10,616 bases of DNA from positions 1 through 10,616 of the forward strand of contig CALWWH010000105.1 of the NCBI GenBank assembly GCA_944385195.1, written 5' to 3'. The notes under the pieces were generated by a model. The model made no database searches, was not told the DNA's origin, and worked only from the letters and a program-made list of their open reading frames with translations. A program made the position numbers and the translations under genes. Positions 1 to 6,356 of this stretch are shown here, one piece after another. Source of the stretch: an uncultured Oscillospiraceae bacterium (lineage in GTDB: Bacteria > Bacillota > Clostridia > Oscillospirales > Oscillospiraceae). Every line of letters begins with the position of its first letter. Position 1 is the stretch's first letter.

Positions 1-174
1 AAGCTTGTTATTGCTAATAACCTCCACCAATTGGATGCGCTCGCCCTCATAGACCCGGCTGCGGGAGATGGTACGGGAGTAGGAAAGCTTTTTGAACGCG
101 ACCTTGCGGTAGTATGCAATCTGAAGCAGCGCCAGCAGTCCAGCCACGACAATGACCCAAAAGGCCTGTGTCAT
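1..174 (-). CDS. DUF58 domain protein, N-terminal part (runs off the window)
   Basis: Only the first 58 residues are present; the gene continues beyond base 1. The start ATG is at 174, preceded by an AAGGGGG ribosome binding site that overlaps the stop codon of the MoxR gene, leaving 12 bases between the genes. The protein opens with one hydrophobic segment (about residues 5-19, FWVIVVAGLLALLQI). It then shows the pattern usual after the membrane anchor of DUF58 proteins: YSRTISRSRVYEGERIQLVEVISNNK, shown here only to its first parts (YSRTISRSRVYEGE, then a beta strand ending in SNNKL). DUF58 proteins are membrane proteins of poorly known role, commonly encoded right after a MoxR ATPase and often before a transglutaminase-like gene. 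Assignment rests on this short N-terminus plus gene order, so the family call is good and the function is unknown. Confidence 0.72.
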   Translation of the reverse strand, partial: MTQAFWVIVVAGLLALLQIAYYRKVAFKKLSYSRTISRSRVYEGERIQLVEVISNNKL

Positions 175-186
175 AGCCGCGCCCCC

Positions 187-1161
187 TTATTCGGTCGGCA
201 GCTTGGTGCCGGGATCTTCCGTGGGTGCCGGAACGCTATTGAGGATACGTTCGAGAATCTCCGCACCCTTCTGATCGGAGCCGTAACGGGTTTTGAGGAT
301 GAGGCGGTGCGAAAAGACCGGGCCCACCAATTTTTTGACGTCGTCAGGCAAAACATAGTCCCGGCCATTGATGGCAGCCAGCGCCTGACAGCAGCGGGTC
401 ATTGACAGCATACCACGAGTAGAGACACCCAGAGACACGTCCTCGTGCTCGCGGGTAGCCTCCGCCAAACGGACGATGTAGTCTACAACCACATCATCAA
501 TGCGGACCTGCGCCACGGCCTCCTGGGCCTGTGCAACCTGGTCTCCAGTGGCCACGGGCTGCAACTCAATGTCGTTGGAACCTTTACCGGTCAGATAGTT
601 TTTCAATACGGTGACACTCTCGCCGTGGTCAGGGTAGCCAAGGCTCAAACGGAGCAAAAAGCGGTCCAGCTGTGCCTCTGGCAGCGCGAAAGTACCAGCC
701 GTCTCCACCGGGTTTTCCGTGGCAATGACGAAGAAGGGCTTGTCCAGCTTCTGGGTCTCACCGTCAACCGTAATCTGCCTCTCCTCCATACACTCCAGCA
801 GCGCGGACTGGGTACGGGGGGTAGTACGGTTGATCTCGTCGGCCAGCAGAATATTGGTGAAGGCAGGACCAGCCTGGAAAACGAACTCGCCTTCTTTCTG
901 GTTAAAAACGTTCAGACCGGTGATGTCAGAGGGCAGCAGGTCGGCAGTAAACTGGATACGGGCAAACTTGCAGTCGATGCTGCGGGCCAAGCTCTTCGCC
1001 AGGACGGTTTTGCCGGTGCCGGGAACGTCATCCAGCAGGACATGTCCGCCGGCCAGCAAACCAACCAAGACCAGCTCCAACTGATTGTCCTTGCCGATCA
1101 CCAACTGCGCAATATTCGATTTGATAGACTGCGCCAATGACGCGATGTTTTTGATCTCCAT
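187..1161 (-). CDS. MoxR family AAA+ ATPase
   Basis: This is a 324-residue AAA+ ATPase of the MoxR family, whose members act as chaperone-like ATPases in maturing or activating partner complexes, often with a DUF58 protein. Visible motifs are Walker A VPGTGKT (residues 46-52), Walker B ILLADE (104-109), a sensor-1 Asn in ATENPVE (N150) and a likely arginine finger in LDRF (R167). The lid domain follows, with a DDV...YIVRLAEATR helix and the STRG...MTRCCQALAAINGRDYVLPDDVKKL segment shortened here to its key residues. The frame is open for 26 more codons upstream, but I chose ATG 1161 because AGGAGG lies six bases before it and the upstream extension covers the -10/-35 promoter. The DUF58 gene follows after 12 bases, so the two are very likely one operon. 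The exact substrate cannot be told from sequence. Confidence 0.93.
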   Translation of the reverse strand: MEIKNIASLAQSIKSNIAQLVIGKDNQLELVLVGLLAGGHVLLDDVPGTGKTVLAKSLARSIDCKFARIQFTADLLPSDITGLNVFNQKEGEFVFQAGPAFTNILLADEINRTTPRTQSALLECMEERQITVDGETQKLDKPFFVIATENPVETAGTFALPEAQLDRFLLRLSLGYPDHGESVTVLKNYLTGKGSNDIELQPVATGDQVAQAQEAVAQVRIDDVVVDYIVRLAEATREHEDVSLGVSTRGMLSMTRCCQALAAINGRDYVLPDDVKKLVGPVFSHRLILKTRYGSDQKGAEILERILNSVPAPTEDPGTKLPTE

Positions 1162-1210
1162 ATGTATCCTCCTGTCCCCGGCCTGCTCCGCCGGGAAATG
1201 TCTTGACATG

Positions 1211-1239
1211 ATTATACAGTGTGTAAGGCCATTGTGCAA
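1211..1239 (-). promoter_or_regulatory. Promoter of the moxR-DUF58 operon
   Basis: Reading the minus strand, TTGCAC (1239-1234) and a perfect TATAAT (1216-1211) are separated by 17 bases, which is the sigma-A consensus arrangement. Transcription would begin near 1204 and give a leader of about 43 bases before the ATG at 1161. The -35 box lies wholly inside the left arm of the inverted repeat described at 1231-1254. Confidence 0.8.
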
Positions 1240-1262
1240 CTATTTTTGCACAATTTGTGCAA
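1231..1262. repeat. Three TTGTGCAA boxes, two forming a perfect inverted repeat (candidate operator)
   Basis: ATTGTGCAA (1231-1239) and TTGCACAAT (1246-1254) are perfect 9-base inverted copies with a 6-base spacer. A third TTGTGCAA follows at 1255-1262 in the same orientation as the first. The first arm covers the -35 box of the moxR promoter, so a protein bound here would be expected to block RNA polymerase. The dyad is too AT-rich in the loop side and has no T-tract, so it does not look like a terminator. The regulator is unknown and is not encoded next to it in this window. Confidence 0.6.
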
Positions 1263-1361
1263 AAGACCAGGGAGATATATTATCGTTTTTTTGTCGTAAT
1301 GAATTATGTCTCAAGGCTCCATAATGCAGAAATTTTAAGACACAGGATATTCATTTTACGC

Positions 1362-1403
1362 CACAGCAAAACCGCCGCGCAGATGCGCGGCGGTTTTGCT
1401 GTG
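1362..1403 (-). terminator. Rho-independent terminator after obg
   Basis: A perfect 19-base inverted repeat (1362-1380 and 1385-1403) with a 4-base loop starts directly after the obg stop codon. The inner GC-rich arms (CCGCCGCGC and its complement) are flanked by AAAA and TTTT, the typical symmetric terminator that can work in both directions. On the minus strand it ends the rplU-rpmA-obg transcript. The 107 bases between it and the TTGTGCAA boxes (1263-1361) are AT-rich and contain no feature I can support. Confidence 0.9.
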
Positions 1404-2684
1404 TCAGGACTCGTATTCAAATTCCAGATCGTCGATGCTGACGCTGTCGCCGTCACGAATGCCCATGGCCTCTAGGCGCTCGAAAACGCCGCTCTCCCGG
1501 AGCTGACGGTCAAAGTACATACGGGACTCGTAGTCGTCGAAGTTGATGTTTGCCACCAAGCGATCCAGCCAAGGGCCGGAGAGGATCCAGGTGTCATCGA
1601 TGTGCTCGACATGCACCGCCTCGGCATCCCCCGCCACAGGCAGCGGTTTGACGTACTCCGCCTCATAGACACGAACCGGGGGCAGCGTCGCCAAACGCGC
1701 TGCGATGGACTGCACCAGCTCACGGGTGCCCTGGTGGGCTGCCGCAGAGAGTTCAAAGAACTCATATCCCTTGGCGATGACATGAGCACGCAAACGCTCT
1801 AGATTGTCGCTGTCCGGGGGCAACAGGTCCACCTTGTTGGCACAGACCAGCATGGGACGCTCCGCCAGCTGAGAGTTATACTGAGCCAGCTCCGCGCAGA
1901 TGGCATCGAAGTCCTCCACCGGGTCCCGGTCCTCACTGCCGGAGACATCAACCAGGTGCACCAGCAGACGGCAGCGGTCAATATGGCGCAGGAAATCATG
2001 GCCCAGCCCGAGACCGTCGGCGGCGCCCTCAATGATGCCTGGAATGTCCGCCATCACAAAGCTGACGCCCTCATCCACATAGATGACGCCCAGGTTGGGA
2101 AACAGCGTTGTGAAGTGGTAGTTGGCGATCTTCGGGTGGGCGTTGGAGACCACAGAGAGCAGCGTAGATTTTCCTACATTGGGGAACCCGACCAGACCGA
2201 CGTCCGCCAACAGCTTCAGCTCCAGCTCCACCTCCATAGCCTCGCCGGGCAGGCCGGCCTTGGCGCAGCGAGGTACCTGACGGGTGGGGGTGGCAAAGTG
2301 TTGGTTGCCCCATCCCCCGCGGCCGCCTTTACAGAGGATGAAATCCTTATGGTCTGAGAGGTCGTGGATGACCTGGCCGCTTTCGGCGTCGCGGACCACG
2401 GTGCCCAGGTGCACCAGGAGAACCATGTCCTCGCCGCGCTGGCCTTTGCGGTTGGATTTGCTGCCATTGCCGCCATTGGGGGCAATGTATTTTCGCTTGT
2501 ATCGGAAGTCCATGAGCGTGGTCAAGTTATCCGCCACACGCAGGACGATGTTGCCGCCGTTGCCGCCATCGCCGCCGTCGGGCCCGCCGCTTGCGACGTA
2601 CTTCTCCCGATGGAAGCTCACGGCACCATTGCCACCGTCGCCAGCCTTGACTTGAATGCGCACCTTATCGACAAAGGATGCCAT
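1404..2684 (-). CDS. obg: GTPase Obg/CgtA, ribosome assembly
   Basis: This encodes the essential ribosome-associated GTPase Obg (426 residues, a normal length for Firmicutes), which acts in late assembly of the 50S subunit and in stress and growth control. Domains in order are the glycine-rich Obg fold (about 1-158, with GDGGNG, GGPDGGDGGNGG and KGGRGGWGN repeats), the G domain (about 159-330) and the C-terminal OCT domain (about 345-426). G motifs are all present: GFPNVGKS (166-173), switch-I TTLFPNLG (192-199), DIPG (213-216), NKVD (283-286) and SAA (313-315). The start at 2684 has a GGAG box eight bases upstream. It is the third gene after rplU and rpmA, the usual order, but an intrinsic hairpin sits in the 70-base gap from rpmA. 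No key residue is missing. Confidence 0.98.
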   Translation of the reverse strand: MASFVDKVRIQVKAGDGGNGAVSFHREKYVASGGPDGGDGGNGGNIVLRVADNLTTLMDFRYKRKYIAPNGGNGSKSNRKGQRGEDMVLLVHLGTVVRDAESGQVIHDLSDHKDFILCKGGRGGWGNQHFATPTRQVPRCAKAGLPGEAMEVELELKLLADVGLVGFPNVGKSTLLSVVSNAHPKIANYHFTTLFPNLGVIYVDEGVSFVMADIPGIIEGAADGLGLGHDFLRHIDRCRLLVHLVDVSGSEDRDPVEDFDAICAELAQYNSQLAERPMLVCANKVDLLPPDSDNLERLRAHVIAKGYEFFELSAAAHQGTRELVQSIAARLATLPPVRVYEAEYVKPLPVAGDAEAVHVEHIDDTWILSGPWLDRLVANINFDDYESRMYFDRQLRESGVFERLEAMGIRDGDSVSIDDLEFEYES

Positions 2685-2711
2685 GGTATCACTCCTGTCA
2701 TTTGTTTAAAC

Positions 2712-2744
2712 CAAAGAAAAGCCCCGAACGGAGTGTTCGGGGCT
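2712..2744 (-). terminator. Terminator or attenuator hairpin between rpmA and obg
   Basis: On the minus strand, AGCCCCGAAC (2744-2735), a 5-base loop and GTTCGGGGCT (2729-2720) form a perfect 10-base GC-rich stem, followed by TTTCTTTGG. This is a good intrinsic terminator 10 bases after the rpmA stop codon. I see no clear promoter between it and obg, so it probably lets part of the transcripts through and lowers obg expression relative to the two ribosomal proteins. Confidence 0.85.
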
Positions 2745-2754
2745 GGTAAATCGC

Positions 2755-3012
2755 TTACTGAACGGGATAGACAGAGACCTGCTTACGATCCTTGCCCTTG
2801 CGCTCAAATCTCACAGTACCGTCAACCTTGGCAAACAGCGTATCATCGCTGCCCAGACCGACGTTGGTACCGGGATGGATGTGAGTGCCTCTCTGGCGCA
2901 CCAGAATATTGCCCGCCAGGACGAACTGACCGTCAGCGCGCTTTGCGCCCAGACGTTTGGACTCGGAATCGCGACCATTCTTAGTAGAGCCGCCGCCCTT
3001 TTTATGTGCCAT
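2755..3012 (-). CDS. rpmA: Large-subunit ribosomal protein bL27
   Basis: This encodes ribosomal protein bL27 (85 residues), whose flexible N-terminus reaches the peptidyl transferase centre of the 50S subunit. The family hallmarks are clear: AHKKGGGSTKNGRDSESKRLG at the N-terminus, GNILVRQRGTHIHPG (about 35-49) and a basic C-terminus ending KQVSVYPVQ. The ATG at 3012 has GGAGGTG six bases before it. An in-frame TGA sits 9 codons upstream with no other start, so the protein begins directly at MAHKKG. It therefore lacks the N-terminal extension (such as the LQFFA-type cleavage site) that the protease Prp removes in many Firmicutes. A further mild departure is GGG where most relatives have GVG after the lysines. 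Confidence 0.98.
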   Translation of the reverse strand: MAHKKGGGSTKNGRDSESKRLGAKRADGQFVLAGNILVRQRGTHIHPGTNVGLGSDDTLFAKVDGTVRFERKGKDRKQVSVYPVQ

Positions 3013-3076
3013 AATTACACCTCCGAAATAGAAATCTCACCGGTTGCCCGGGGAATGGTAAAGAAATTACGGGATC

Positions 3077-3388
3077 TTAGCCAACGATCTTCTCGATCTG
3101 CACCTTGGTGTACGGCTGACGATGGCCCTGCTTGGACTTGGAGTCCTTCTTAGGGCGGTACTTGAAGACAATGATCTTCTTGCCCTTGCCGTTCTTGACA
3201 ACCTTGCCGGAGACGGAAGCGCCGGAGACAACCGGAGTGCCGATCTTGGAGCCCTCGCCATCCAGAACAGCCAGAACCTGGTCAAAGCTGACGGTCTCAC
3301 CCGCTTCGACATTGAGTTTTTCAATGTAGATGATGTCGCCCTCGCTCACCTTATACTGCTTGCCGCCGGTAACGAAAATTGCCTGCAT
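3077..3388 (-). CDS. rplU: Large-subunit ribosomal protein bL21
   Basis: This encodes ribosomal protein bL21 (103 residues, normal length), which binds 23S rRNA in the 50S subunit. Recognisable are the opening MQAIFVTGGKQYKVSEGD and the conserved C-terminal block ending in QGHRQPYTKVQIEKI. A GTG three codons further upstream (3397) is also in frame, but AGGTG is spaced six bases before the ATG at 3388 and overlaps the GTG, so ATG is the better start. rpmA follows after 64 bases. In many Firmicutes the small protease gene prp (ysxB) sits between these two genes; here the gap is too short to hold it. Expression starts at the consensus promoter at 3473-3501, through a structured leader. Confidence 0.98.
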   Translation of the reverse strand: MQAIFVTGGKQYKVSEGDIIYIEKLNVEAGETVSFDQVLAVLDGEGSKIGTPVVSGASVSGKVVKNGKGKKIIVFKYRPKKDSKSKQGHRQPYTKVQIEKIVG

Positions 3389-3466
3389 GTGTTGCACCTA
3401 CTTTCTTTTGTAGACTCGCTCTGGAGGTGATGCCCAATGGGCACACTTCGACCTCTTCAATGCGGC
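3389..3466 (-). promoter_or_regulatory. Structured 5' leader of rplU (candidate L21 leader)
   Basis: The transcript from the rplU promoter would carry about 78 untranslated bases that can fold. GTG-TGCCC (upstream arm) pairs with GGGCA-T-CAC around an ATT loop at 3429-3446, and this can be enclosed or replaced by GAGGT/ACCTC pairing (3455-3451 with 3428-3424). Close to the start codon, CTAC (3413-3410) and GTAG (3401-3398) can pair around AAAAGAAA, and GTAG overlaps the AGGTG ribosome binding site. Autoregulatory L21 leaders are known in Firmicutes, so binding by L21 is plausible, but I cannot confirm a match to that RNA family by eye. Confidence 0.5.
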
Positions 3467-3472
3467 CTGATT

Positions 3473-3501
3473 AATATAACATGGACAAACCGGGATGTCA
3501 A
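3473..3501 (-). promoter_or_regulatory. Promoter of the rplU-rpmA-obg operon
   Basis: On the minus strand a perfect TTGACA (3501-3496) and TATATT (3478-3473) are separated by exactly 17 bases. This is a strong sigma-A-type promoter, as expected for ribosomal protein genes. Transcription should begin near 3466. Confidence 0.88.
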
Positions 3502-3517
3502 GCCCTGACTGCAAAAA

Positions 3518-3590
3518 ATCTATTTTTCCCCGCGGGAAGCCCGAATTCGATACCCCAAAGAGCAGATTTGTACTATCCAATTTTCCCCGC
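3518..3590. repeat. Direct repeat pair in the rplU/GH43 intergenic region
   Basis: Two 16-base copies, ATCTATTTTTCCCCGC (3518-3533) and ATCCAATTTTCCCCGC (3575-3590), match at 14 positions, including the shared 10-mer TTTTCCCCGC. They start 57 bases apart. The second copy lies just upstream of the extended -10 box of the GH43 gene, and the first lies just upstream of the rplU -35 box. They may be binding sites for a regulator or may be chance similarity. Confidence 0.4.
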
Positions 3591-3593
3591 CCA

Positions 3594-3602
3594 TGTTATA
3601 CT
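3594..3602 (+). promoter_or_regulatory. Promoter (extended -10) of the GH43 gene
   Basis: TGTTATACT at 3594-3602 is an extended -10 element (TG-N-TATACT). No good -35 box is found at the usual spacing; TTGTAC at 3568-3573 is 23 bases away, which is too far. Transcription would start near 3609, leaving a leader of about 27 bases that contains the AGGAGG at 3623-3628. The weak -35 fits a promoter that needs an activator or is tightly controlled, which is inference. Confidence 0.6.
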
Positions 3603-3635
3603 ATCTATATGAATTACAACACAGGAGGTTTTTTC

Positions 3636-5276
3636 ATGTCTATTCAAAACCCCATCATCCCCGGCTTTCATCCAGACCCTTCGATCATCCGCGTGGGATC
3701 GGATTTTTATCTTGCGACATCTACCTTTAGCTATTTCCCCGGCATTCCCATCTATCACAGCCGAGATCTGATGCACTGGGAGCATATCAGCTACGCTTTG
3801 AGCAATCCTGCATGGCTTGACCTCGGTCCGGACAGCATTTCCGGCGGTCTATTTGCCCCGACACTGCGCTACCATGACGGGGTATATTATGTCATCGTCG
3901 CCAATATGAGTACCTTTACCACTCTGCTTACCACTGCCGCCGATCCCCGTGGTCCCTGGTCTGAACCCAAAAAACTGCCTATGACCTTCGATCCTGATCT
4001 ATTCTGGGATGATGACGGCAAGTGCTATGTCGCCGGCAGCATAATGGGTGGGTTTGGTCAGAAACGGCCTGCCGACGCGCCTCGGATTGGGGCCTACGAG
4101 CTGGACACCGAGACCTGGCAGTTCAAGGGCGAGGCTGCCGGTCTGTGGCACGCTGCGCTGTATGACTCCATCAGCCCCGAGGCGCCCCACATCTACAAAA
4201 AAGACGGCTGGTATTATCTGCTCATTGCCGAGGGCGGAACAGAGCATTTTCACGCCGTCACCATTGCCCGCAGCAAAGCCGTTCTGGGGCCCTATGGGGG
4301 TTATGACGGCAACCCCATGCTGACCCATCGCCACCTCCCGCAAAACTATCCCATCTGCGCCACTGGCCACGCAGACCTGGTCGACACGCCCAATGGAGAC
4401 TGGTATATGGTTTTTCTGGCCAGCCGCACCTATGGCGGATACCACAAAAATATGGGCCGTGAAACCTTTATCGCCCCGGCCGTCTGGGAAAACGGCTGGC
4501 CGGTCGTCTCGCCGGAGACTGGCCGCTGCGAGTTCTCCTACCCCGCTCCGACGGGACTTGAACCCTGCCACTTCATGCCTCCCCTGGCCCGCGATGACTT
4601 CGAAGGCGATACTCTAGGGCTAGTCTGGAATACCTTAGGCACGCCGGTCAACCATGTCTACCGCCTGGCGGACAGCAAGCTATGGCTAAGGGCCATCGCT
4701 GCGCCCATCCGGCCGGTGGAACGTACCGCCGGCAGCGGCTTCCCCGGCCCTGGTCATACGCCAAAGCCTGTGGAGCCCAGGGCCCTTTCCTTCGTTGGCC
4801 GCCGGCAGCAGCACATGAGCTATAGCGCCACCGCCAAAATGACTTTCATCCCGCAGGCGAACGAGACCGCCGGGATCGTCGTCCTTCAGAATAATCACGC
4901 CAACCTCCGCATGGAGATCGGTCTGGAGCATGGCCAGCGGGTGCTGCGGGTGCTGAAGTATGTCGTTGACACTCACGCCCAGATCGGTCATCATGGGGCC
5001 CAAATCACCGCTGAGGAGACCGTCCTGGCCTCCATTCCTTGGCACAGTGATACCGCTGTCCTGCGGATTTGGACCGTCGGCCAGGACCATCGCTTCTGGG
5101 CAGGAGTGTCCGAAACAGCTTTGAACCCTGTCTTTGAGGGCGTGCACGGTGGGTTCCTCGGCAGCGAGACCTCTGGTGGCTTTGTTGGCGCATATGTTGG
5201 TATGTTCTGCTCCGGAAACGGCACCGAGAGCACCAATGAAGCCGCATTCGACTGGTTTGAATACAGCGGGAACTAA
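3636..5276 (+). CDS. Glycoside hydrolase family 43 beta-xylosidase-type enzyme
   Basis: This 546-residue protein is a GH43 enzyme of the XynB/beta-xylosidase type, which releases xylose (and sometimes arabinose) from short xylan fragments. It opens with NPIIPGFHPDPSIIRVG, where D14 is the expected catalytic base. The five-bladed propeller domain runs to about residue 305. D119 in FDPDLFWDDDGK is the likely pKa-setting aspartate and E182 in SPEAPHIYKK the likely acid. After about residue 320 (DDFEGDTLGLVWNTLG) comes the C-terminal beta-sandwich typical of GH43 xylosidases, ending in FDWFEY. There is no signal peptide, so it acts in the cytoplasm on imported oligosaccharides. I chose ATG 3636 because AGGAGG lies seven bases before it and the family start motif follows at once. 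It stands alone, with no transporter or regulator gene beside it. Activity may also include arabinofuranosidase. Confidence 0.93.
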   Translation: MSIQNPIIPGFHPDPSIIRVGSDFYLATSTFSYFPGIPIYHSRDLMHWEHISYALSNPAWLDLGPDSISGGLFAPTLRYHDGVYYVIVANMSTFTTLLTTAADPRGPWSEPKKLPMTFDPDLFWDDDGKCYVAGSIMGGFGQKRPADAPRIGAYELDTETWQFKGEAAGLWHAALYDSISPEAPHIYKKDGWYYLLIAEGGTEHFHAVTIARSKAVLGPYGGYDGNPMLTHRHLPQNYPICATGHADLVDTPNGDWYMVFLASRTYGGYHKNMGRETFIAPAVWENGWPVVSPETGRCEFSYPAPTGLEPCHFMPPLARDDFEGDTLGLVWNTLGTPVNHVYRLADSKLWLRAIAAPIRPVERTAGSGFPGPGHTPKPVEPRALSFVGRRQQHMSYSATAKMTFIPQANETAGIVVLQNNHANLRMEIGLEHGQRVLRVLKYVVDTHAQIGHHGAQITAEETVLASIPWHSDTAVLRIWTVGQDHRFWAGVSETALNPVFEGVHGGFLGSETSGGFVGAYVGMFCSGNGTESTNEAAFDWFEYSGN

Positions 5277-5290
5277 AATAAGATAATAAT

Positions 5291-5337
5291 CACCCCATTT
5301 GCCAGATGGTATCTTACCGCGTCTGACAAATGGGGTG
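5291..5337. terminator. Shared terminator between the convergent GH43 and membrane-protein genes
   Basis: A 16-base inverted repeat with one mismatch (5291-5306 and 5322-5337, arms starting CACCCCATTTG) and a 15-base loop lies between two convergent genes. On the plus strand CAGTCCATTTTATCC follows; on the minus strand ATTATTATCTTATTTT follows. Both tails are T-rich but not pure T runs, so it probably terminates transcription in both directions, better on the minus strand. Confidence 0.75.
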
Positions 5338-5376
5338 CAGTCCATTTTATCCTGTTCAAAACGGACTAAGTCCCTT

Positions 5377-6339
5377 TTACGCAGCAGGCTTATCCTCTGC
5401 CCGCACTGCATCGATTGAAATGCCGTACTCCCTGAGGTTTTCATCGCTCAGATCCACAATCTGTCCCTCAGGGTTCGTGACCGACACCGGCATCGGCTCC
5501 CAGATGCCCATTTGGCTGATATTCCCGTTCTCGTCACAACGAAAACCACACACGGCAAAGCGCCAGACAAGGCCGTCGGCGGTGACATCCGCATAAAGCC
5601 GCAGCTCACTGCCTTTTTGCAAATCGAACGCATAGTCCTCCGGGGTAACCAACGCGCTGGTGACCCCAGTCGCATCTTCGTTGATCTGGCACAGATCTCG
5701 GCGCTGTTCGACGCCGTCCAATTCGGTCACAAGCTCAACCTGAGAGACTTCGGTCCGCTCCATGTGGCTGACTACCACCCTAATGGCATCCTCAATCTTA
5801 ACACCAGGCATAAGGGTCACCTGCGGTGGGATAAACTCCACAACAAGCAGCTTACCGTATTCCAAAGGCGAGACACTCCATGGAAGCTCCTGCACCGACT
5901 GTGCGCCGTCGCTGGTGATGACCACCACCGGGAATCGCAGGGTCTCATTGAGCGCCAGGTCCACCGTCGCCTCATAGCTTGCCCCGTTGCGGTTCATGTC
6001 AATCCGCACATCGTTGATTTGCAGCTGCACCGTGGTGTCCTCCTGCTGATACTTCGGTGTGATGCTAAGATAGACCGGAGCCGTCAGAGTTTGGGGGTCA
6101 AAGTCCCCCACTTCGTAGCTGTAAGCTGCCAGAATGCTGGCCTCTTCTTCGAGGGCGGACTGGATCTGTCCTCGAAGATCCGCAGACAAATTCATCTGCT
6201 CATTCTGCAGCAGATCGAGGGTGTGATTCATGTCAATCACACGGCTCTCTAAGTCTCCAATGCGCAGAAAGCTCAGAATGCTAACAACACACAAAAGCAC
6301 CAGCAAAATCGGCGAGAGAGTTTTTTTGAAGCGTTCCAC
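5377..6339 (-). CDS. Unrecognised membrane-anchored protein, cotranscribed with a MATE gene
   Basis: I do not recognise this 320-residue protein. It starts with a short basic stretch (MERFKK) and one membrane segment (about 9-25, SPILLVLLCVVSILSFL) that looks like an uncleaved anchor with the rest outside. Residues about 27-70 have spaced hydrophobic residues typical of a coiled coil. From about 85 the sequence alternates short beta strands (APVYLSITPKYQ, TTVQLQINDVRIDM, SYEATVDLAL, VELVTELDGV, SELRLYADVTADGLVWRF), suggesting two or more beta-sandwich domains; C264 and C268 may pair. The C-terminus (PEGQIVDLSDENLREYGIS) is polar. It starts with GTG; GGAGGAGG lies five bases upstream and the gap to the MATE gene stop is only 17 bases, so the two are surely one transcript. 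A role in sensing or presenting something at the cell surface is guesswork. Confidence 0.8.
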   Translation of the reverse strand: MERFKKTLSPILLVLLCVVSILSFLRIGDLESRVIDMNHTLDLLQNEQMNLSADLRGQIQSALEEEASILAAYSYEVGDFDPQTLTAPVYLSITPKYQQEDTTVQLQINDVRIDMNRNGASYEATVDLALNETLRFPVVVITSDGAQSVQELPWSVSPLEYGKLLVVEFIPPQVTLMPGVKIEDAIRVVVSHMERTEVSQVELVTELDGVEQRRDLCQINEDATGVTSALVTPEDYAFDLQKGSELRLYADVTADGLVWRFAVCGFRCDENGNISQMGIWEPMPVSVTNPEGQIVDLSDENLREYGISIDAVRAEDKPAA

Positions 6340-6356
6340 AGTGGCCTCCTCCTTTT

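Noticed and set aside
1..6. The window begins with a HindIII site and ends in GATC, as a cloned fragment might.
   Set aside because: Both can occur by chance, other HindIII sites lie inside, and no vector sequence is visible.
445..1140. A 231-codon open frame on the plus strand opposite the moxR gene.
   Set aside because: The opposite strand holds all AAA+ motifs in order; the antisense product resembles nothing.
1203..1231. TTGACA on the plus strand at 1203-1208 as a possible promoter.
   Set aside because: No -10 box is found 16-18 bases downstream, and no plus-strand gene follows.
1162..1239. Extra N-terminal codons in frame with the MoxR gene.
   Set aside because: The stretch contains the consensus promoter and the ideal ribosome binding site for the internal ATG at 1161, so it is not translated.
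3495..3635. Extra N-terminal codons in frame with the GH43 gene.
   Set aside because: It would begin at the rplU promoter and cross the GH43 promoter; the AGGAGG-led ATG at 3636 directly precedes the family start motif.
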